NCBI GenBank assembly: GCA_031553505.1
Contig: JAVBLP010000022.1
Location: 1 to 64,000, forward strand
Source of the DNA: JAVBLP01 sp031553505
GTDB taxonomy: Bacteria > Elusimicrobiota > Endomicrobiia > Endomicrobiales > Endomicrobiaceae
Length of the DNA: 64,000 nt
Direction of reading: 5' to 3'
Below are positions 59,668-64,000 of this stretch, in pieces. Position 1 is the first letter of the stretch; the number at the start of each line of letters is the position of its first letter. The position numbers and the translations under genes are program-made. Under the pieces are notes generated by a model, which saw only the letters and a list, made by a program, of their open reading frames with translations, did not search any database and was not told the DNA's origin.

Positions 59668-60399
59668 ATGAAAAAAAACGGTTTTACTTTAATGGAAGTC
59701 CTGATTTCAATGGTTCTGTCAGGCATGCTTATTATTGTCATGGCGACCATGCTGCTCTACGGGCATAAAAATTTTGAAAGCATGTACACGTCCAAAGACC
59801 GCCTTCAAGATTACTTGTTTTTTAAAACAAGGCTGAACGGGCATTTAAAAAGAATGGTTGGCCCAGGTTTTGTTCTATCCGGCAATTCTGTAACGGATTC
59901 CGATATTAAATTTGATAAATGGACCGGAGGCAGCTGGACCGGCAAAGTGTACGATTCCGTAATATTTTATGCTTTAAATCAGGCAAGCGGCAAAATTATA
60001 AAGGGCCAGTACTATTTTGACAGCCAGACAAAAACCGTAAGATATAGGGAATGGGCTGTAAACGACAAGCTCGCGCTTCCTGCGCTTCCCGGGGTGCTTG
60101 GCAATCCTGTGTCGGATGACATAGTGCTTAATAATGCAACTGTTTTTCATGTTACAAACAGTCTTAACGGCGTTGCTTCATGGGAAGTTTTTAACGGCGC
60201 GGGTACGGATGTGGCAAATAATCTGTATTTAAGGGTTTATATTGAACTGGATCCTGACGTTTATAAAGAAAATGATGTGCTTTACAGCTTTACGGAAGAT
60301 TATTTAAATAACGACGCCGCGAGAAATCTGCGCATTAACCATCACGGTACGGCGGCAAATTTATCCGGCGGAAGCAGCGATGTTATAATAGTGCTGTGA
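59668..60399 (+). CDS. Prepilin-like protein, gene 3 of 4 (PilW/GspJ-like)
   Basis: The 243-residue product has the prepilin site KKNG-FTLMEVLISMVLSGMLI, with Glu at +5. Length and position fit PilW or GspJ. The C-terminal domain is beta-rich (VFHVTNSLNGVASWEVFNG). It starts 11 bp after gene 2. Confidence 0.85.
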   Translation: MKKNGFTLMEVLISMVLSGMLIIVMATMLLYGHKNFESMYTSKDRLQDYLFFKTRLNGHLKRMVGPGFVLSGNSVTDSDIKFDKWTGGSWTGKVYDSVIFYALNQASGKIIKGQYYFDSQTKTVRYREWAVNDKLALPALPGVLGNPVSDDIVLNNATVFHVTNSLNGVASWEVFNGAGTDVANNLYLRVYIELDPDVYKENDVLYSFTEDYLNNDAARNLRINHHGTAANLSGGSSDVIIVL

Positions 60400-60431
60400 C
60401 AGGTTAAAAAATATAAATAGAGAGGCTGGCG

Positions 60432-61559
60432 ATGAAAAATGATAAGGGAATGGTGCTATGCCTTGTAGTGGTTTTTGTCTTGATATTTTCAGTATTGGGG
60501 CTGCATTCCCTGCGTTTGTCCATTATGCACAACACTGACGTAAATAAAGAGTTAACGATGGCAAGGACGTATTATGCCGCTGAAAGCGCATTGGAACGGG
60601 CGGCGTTCAGAATGGCTCTGTTTGCAAAACCCATAAGCGGCGCGGATGTGCTTACTGCCCAAACATCCGGTTTTGCTCCGGAAACCGGCACCGAAGCGGA
60701 AGTATGGTATTTTGACTACGCTACAAATAAATCAACAAACATTATAATTACCCGCAACAGTTCTGGAAAATGGTTTCCTCTCGGAACCGGAAATGTGTGG
60801 ATGGGCGACGGTTTATCTCCCGATATTGACGTAAGGGTATCCGCCGAAATAGAAAAAAATCCGGTAAATGCCGACGGCATAATAATATCGAAAATTGGCA
60901 CCAGCGGGAGCATATTCTATTTAAAAGGCGGAATTATTAATTTCAGCAGCACTACGGTATCTCCGAAAAGTCCTTTTTGCAGGGGGTATGACAGGGTGGC
61001 TTTCAGGGTTGATATAACAAGTATCGCGATAGCCTGGGATAGCATTACTTTTTATGTGAACGCAGCCAATACGGGGGAAATAGGCAATGACGGCAATATA
61101 AAAAAAGTAGTAGCGCTTAATGACCATAAAAAACTGGTGAATGATTATTGGTATGACACGGTTCTTTTGAATACCACGGACTCTAATATCGCCAACAGCC
61201 TTGTGCATCTCCTTCCGCCGCTTTTTAGAATGTTTTATAAAACACTAGTTGAAATCGGAGAGGGCGGCGTTATTCCTATTGACGTTAAGCATTACGTTAT
61301 TAACTCAACAGCAACTGCAATAAACGCGGGTGCCAGCATGCCTTCCGTAAACCTGCGGTTTCATTATTCCGTTGTTCAAAATTTAAATGCTTCGGGTTTT
61401 GAAAGGCTGATGGATAAAGTGGACGCGCCGAAATATTTTTCTCCGGGGCAGGCAAGCAGTACAAAAATCCCTTTCAGCAAGGTGGGCCTTAAAGACCTTA
61501 CCAGCAGCGAAATAGCCGGAAATACGGAGTTTAAAAACATTTTCCGCGGCAGAAGGTAA
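60432..61559 (+). CDS. PilX/GspK-like minor pilin-associated protein, gene 4 of 4
   Basis: The 375-residue product starts NDKG-MVLCLVVVFVLIFSVLGLHSL: a leader, Gly, and a hydrophobic helix without Glu at +5, as in PilX/GspK, the tip subunits. It is followed by TYYAAESALERAAFRMA, the Y-x-AE-x-A-x-x-x-A motif of PilX-type proteins. It ends the four-gene cassette; GspK-like proteins cap the pseudopilus and lack the Glu, in line with this reading. Confidence 0.82.
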   Translation: MKNDKGMVLCLVVVFVLIFSVLGLHSLRLSIMHNTDVNKELTMARTYYAAESALERAAFRMALFAKPISGADVLTAQTSGFAPETGTEAEVWYFDYATNKSTNIIITRNSSGKWFPLGTGNVWMGDGLSPDIDVRVSAEIEKNPVNADGIIISKIGTSGSIFYLKGGIINFSSTTVSPKSPFCRGYDRVAFRVDITSIAIAWDSITFYVNAANTGEIGNDGNIKKVVALNDHKKLVNDYWYDTVLLNTTDSNIANSLVHLLPPLFRMFYKTLVEIGEGGVIPIDVKHYVINSTATAINAGASMPSVNLRFHYSVVQNLNASGFERLMDKVDAPKYFSPGQASSTKIPFSKVGLKDLTSSEIAGNTEFKNIFRGRR

Positions 61560-61593
61560 ACCTACCGGAAGTTGCCTGATAAACCCACAGGAT

Positions 61594-61623
61594 TTGCTTT
61601 TCTTATAAATAAATGTGTATAAT
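61594..61623 (+). promoter_or_regulatory. Possible upstream promoter in the rplM leader region
   Basis: TTGCTT (61594-61599) and TATAAT (61618-61623) are 18 bp apart. It lies about 190 bp before rplM and upstream of its main promoter; it could give a longer leader or a small RNA. No tRNA or known RNA fold is seen in the region 61624-61740. Confidence 0.35.
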
Positions 61624-61744
61624 ACCCGTTCTTGGTGTTTTTGCGTACTTCTAAACGGCTGCCCCGCCGGATTGAATGGTAAAATATTAAGAATAATCGG
61701 TCGTGAAAAGTTTTATAGGCGTTTTGGCTAAAAAGCAAAAACAA

Positions 61745-61774
61745 TTGACTTTTAAAGCAGAAATGTATTATAAT
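61745..61774 (+). promoter_or_regulatory. Sigma-70 promoter of rplM-rpsI
   Basis: TTGACT (61745-61750) and TATAAT (61769-61774) are 18 bp apart, giving a predicted leader of about 30 bases. Confidence 0.75.
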
Positions 61775-61811
61775 TCTGACATTATTTAATTAACAGGACA
61801 GGTTTTTAAAG

Positions 61812-62243
61812 ATGAACAAAAAGACTTATTTACCAAAAGTTGACGGAATTGAAAGAAAATGGCATTTGATAGATGCCGATGGAAAAGTGCTCGGAAGATT
61901 GGCAGTTGAAGTCGCCGATATTTTGAGAGGCAAAAAGAAAAAAATCTATACTAGCCATATAGACTGCGGAGATTTTGTCGTTATCACTAATGCGGCAAAA
62001 ATCGTTCTTACCGGCAAAAAACTTGACCAGAAGCTTGATTTTACTTATTCGGGATATCCAGGCGGCGCAAAGTTTAAACCTTATTCCGTTTTGATGGAAG
62101 AAAATCCTGAAAGAGCTTTGATGCTTGCCGTAAAAGGCATGCTTCCTAAAAATAAGCTTGCCGACAAGCAGCTCAAGAGGCTTAAAGTATTTAAAGGCGA
62201 AACACACGAACACGGCGCGCAGTTTGCGGCCGCATCAAAGTAA
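61812..62243 (+). CDS. rplM: 50S ribosomal protein L13
   Basis: The 143-residue product has RKWHLIDADGKVLGRLAVEV, the GDFVVITNAAKIVLTGKK segment and VKGMLPKNKLADKQLKRLKV, all family hallmarks. L13 is an early-assembly large-subunit protein. rplM-rpsI is the standard gene pair, here 48 bp apart. Confidence 0.98.
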   Translation: MNKKTYLPKVDGIERKWHLIDADGKVLGRLAVEVADILRGKKKKIYTSHIDCGDFVVITNAAKIVLTGKKLDQKLDFTYSGYPGGAKFKPYSVLMEENPERALMLAVKGMLPKNKLADKQLKRLKVFKGETHEHGAQFAAASK

Positions 62244-62291
62244 CTAAAGATTTACATAACGGCACAGATTTAAAATAAACAGAGGTATAAA

Positions 62292-62687
62292 ATGAGTAAA
62301 GTTTCTTATTTGAGCGCAGGCCGCAGAAAAAATGCAGTTGCCCGCGTAAGAGTTACGGAAGGCAGCGGCAAAATAACTATTAATGATAAAACCGTTGATG
62401 ATTATTTCGGCGGACTTGAAAGACATAAAAAAACTGCCTTGAAACCCATGGATGTATGGGCAGGTGTAAAAAGCTATGATTTTTACGTAAATGTTAACGG
62501 CGGAGGAATTACAGGCCAGGCAGGCGCAGTGAGCCATAGCCTTGCAAGAGCGATCTTGAGCCTTAACGAAACTTCTAAAGACGCATTGAGAAAAGAAGGG
62601 CTTCTTACCAGAGACTCAAGAATGGTTGAAAGAAAGAAACCCGGAAGGCCGAAAGCGAGAAAACGCTTCCAGTTCTCAAAACGTTAA
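62292..62687 (+). CDS. rpsI: 30S ribosomal protein S9
   Basis: The 131-residue product has GRRKNAVARVRVTEGSGKI, GGGITGQAGAVSHSLARAI and the C-terminal KKPGRPKARKRFQFSKR. That tail reaches the P-site tRNA in the 30S subunit. An AGAGGT site precedes the ATG. Confidence 0.98.
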   Translation: MSKVSYLSAGRRKNAVARVRVTEGSGKITINDKTVDDYFGGLERHKKTALKPMDVWAGVKSYDFYVNVNGGGITGQAGAVSHSLARAILSLNETSKDALRKEGLLTRDSRMVERKKPGRPKARKRFQFSKR

Positions 62688-62710
62688 TTTCTATTTTCAC
62701 ATTTTGTAAC

Positions 62711-62750
62711 AGGCGCCTTAGCTACTAAATATAGTTCTGGCGCCTTTTTA
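62711..62750 (+). terminator. Terminator after rpsI
   Basis: AGGCGCC (62711-62717) pairs with GGCGCCT (62739-62745) across a 21-base loop, followed by TTTTTAAA. The loop is long for an intrinsic terminator. Confidence 0.7.
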
Positions 62751-62838
62751 AATGTATATGTTTTTTCAGCTAAAATTTGACTTATCGCGTTATTTTGTCT
62801 ATTATTTATATTAATAAAATAAACAGGAGATGATCCTA

Positions 62839-64000
62839 ATGGCTATTGCCCCTTTAAAAAAGAAATATTTGGGAGAGACATTAGTTAATCGCGGTGTAAT
62901 CACCCAGGAACAGCTTGACCAATGCATTCTCCAGCAGAAAGATACAAAAGATAAACTTGGCACCATTCTTATAAAAAACGGTTATGTAACAAAAGATGTT
63001 TTATTGAGCGCCCTTTCATATTGTTTGGGCGTTCCTTTTTTGCGCCTTAATGATGTTAGTGCGGAAAGGGAAGCCTTGTCTTTGTTTTCAGAAAGGAATG
63101 CAAGGAAGTATTTAATGCTTCCTCTTTCTATAAGGGATAATGTGCTTAATGTCGCAATGGCCGATCCTTCGAACGTTGTTGTTAAGGATGAAATTGAAAA
63201 AATTGTTAATATGAGGATTTCTGTCAGCCTTATGGACGAATCCGATATCATGGAAGCAATTGAAAAGTATTATGTGCGTACAAGCTTGAGCGATGATGCG
63301 GAAAGTGGAGGCGCGGATGTTTCCACGGTAGATGAACAGGATATACAAATGGGCGCAGGCGCTTCAGATGATGAAACGGAAGCCGCGCCGGTTATAAGAT
63401 ATGTAAACTCCATATTTTATGACGCGGTTGTAAAGAAAGCTTCGGATATTCATTTGGAAGTTTTTGAAAAAGACGTCGTATTAAGAATGAGAATTGACGG
63501 CATTTTAAGAGAGTTTGCTGCTCCCCAAAAGAAGTATTACAACGCGATAGTATCCAGAATAAAAATTATGTCGGATTTAGACATAGCAGAAAGAAGGCTG
63601 CCGCAGGACGGAAAGTGCAAAATAAAAGTCAACGGAAACAGGGTTGACGTCCGTGTTTCCATGGTGCCTACGGTCTACGGCGAAAAGGTCGTTATGCGTA
63701 TGCTTAACAAAGACCTTTTTGCGTTAGATATAGAATTAATCGGCATGAACGAAAAAGAACTTAAGCTTTTTAAAGAAGCGATTAATATGCCTTACGGCAT
63801 GATATTAGTTACCGGTCCTACGAGTTCCGGAAAAACGACTACGCTGTATTCCGCGCTAAAAGCTTTAAATACGCCTGATGTTAATATTTTAACTGCTGAA
63901 GACCCGGTAGAATATGAATTAAAAAATGTTAACCAGGTGCACGTAAGGTCTGACATAGGGCTTACCTTTGCAAATATTCTGCGTTCTTTCATGAGGCAGG
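62839..64000 (+). CDS. pilB: PilB/GspE-type secretion ATPase, 3' end beyond window
   Basis: 387 residues are visible; the gene continues past the window edge. The N-terminus has a GspE/MshE-like domain (about 1-150; LGETLVNRGVITQEQLDQ, LGVPFLRLNDV). The ATPase core includes SDIHLEVFEKDVVLRMRIDG, RLPQDGKCKIK, Walker A GPTSSGKTTTLYSAL (about residues 324-338) and the Asp box TAEDPVEYELKN. These hexameric ATPases power pilus assembly (PilB) or type II secretion (GspE). An AGGAGA site is 8 bases upstream of the ATG at 62839. It is 1.3 kb from the four prepilin-like genes, with rplM-rpsI between them; a common machine is likely. Confidence 0.93.
   Translation, partial: MAIAPLKKKYLGETLVNRGVITQEQLDQCILQQKDTKDKLGTILIKNGYVTKDVLLSALSYCLGVPFLRLNDVSAEREALSLFSERNARKYLMLPLSIRDNVLNVAMADPSNVVVKDEIEKIVNMRISVSLMDESDIMEAIEKYYVRTSLSDDAESGGADVSTVDEQDIQMGAGASDDETEAAPVIRYVNSIFYDAVVKKASDIHLEVFEKDVVLRMRIDGILREFAAPQKKYYNAIVSRIKIMSDLDIAERRLPQDGKCKIKVNGNRVDVRVSMVPTVYGEKVVMRMLNKDLFALDIELIGMNEKELKLFKEAINMPYGMILVTGPTSSGKTTTLYSALKALNTPDVNILTAEDPVEYELKNVNQVHVRSDIGLTFANILRSFMRQ

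Noticed and set aside
61624..61740. tRNA or riboswitch upstream of rplM
   Set aside because: The GC-rich patch (CGGCTGCCCCGCCGG) forms a small hairpin but no tRNA arms; an L13 autoregulatory leader could not be recognised.

Overview
The window is a bacterial chromosome segment of moderate-to-low GC (judged by eye) and high coding density, using the standard genetic code. The gene set is that of a diderm: an aquaporin Z, a PorV/PorQ-family outer-membrane protein, a second small outer-membrane barrel, LPS-free but complete peptidoglycan and division genes, and type IV pilus/type II secretion genes. Several traits together point to Elusimicrobiota (an Elusimicrobium or Endomicrobium relative): an S8 protease with a FlgD-like C-terminal sorting domain beside a PorV-like gene, a DUF4912 gene with a GH57 branching enzyme, cassettes of prepilin-like genes, a pheA-hisC-aroF-tyrA-aroA run, and giant secreted proteins. 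Omnitrophota is the main alternative. The taxonomic call is inference, not a database result.

Layout. 1-3.6 kb: the 3' part of a large secreted multidomain protein. 3.6-4.36 kb: a gene-free, repeat-rich island. 4.36-12.2 kb: metF-like gene, aqpZ, a PorV-like gene with an S8 protease, a minus-strand barrel protein, a YifB/ComM ATPase, mazG and a flavodoxin-like reductase. 12.2-17.6 kb (minus): dprA-topA-xerC and a UBA-like hypothetical. 17.7-21.4 kb: DUF4912, GH57 branching enzyme and a GAF/HD-GYP protein in one operon. 21.5-29.4 kb: rsmI, argC, a Sel1-repeat protein, argJ, tsaC, glyA, an RlmI-like methyltransferase and a TPR lipoprotein-like or secreted protein. 29.6-31.2 kb (minus): a SulP transporter. 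31.4-38.8 kb: queF, then the dcw-type run murC-murB-ddl-ftsQ-ftsA-ftsZ-pgeF. 38.8-49.4 kb: a minus-strand LTA-synthase-like membrane protein without a catalytic domain, a small secreted protein, and a 3015-residue secreted protein. 49.6-58.5 kb: pheA-hisC-aroF-tyrA-aroA-plsC, ispH and rpsA. 58.7-61.6 kb: four prepilin-like genes. 61.8-64 kb: rplM-rpsI and the start of a pilB/gspE-type ATPase cut by the window end.

How the parts work together. The aromatic run supplies tyrosine and phenylalanine from DAHP onward. argC/argJ cover part of cyclic arginine synthesis. The dcw run makes UDP-MurNAc-peptide precursors and builds the divisome. The four pilin-like genes and the pilus ATPase are likely parts of one fibre or pseudopilus machine. 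The most unusual content is the family of giant secreted proteins. The 3015-residue protein starts with a TraB/ChaN-like domain, carries a tandem duplication of an HEXXH metallopeptidase-like module, has a glycine-rich membrane-like stretch, and ends in a roughly 500-residue module that is also the C-terminus of the partial protein at 1-3.6 kb.

Other notable points are a murB gene with no ATG/GTG/TTG start that would keep its N-terminus (ATT at 33202 is the best candidate), a dispersed hairpin repeat that in one copy is split by a 110-bp inverted-repeat insertion, and a 242-bp segment with perfect 16-bp inverted ends lying exactly between two stop codons.
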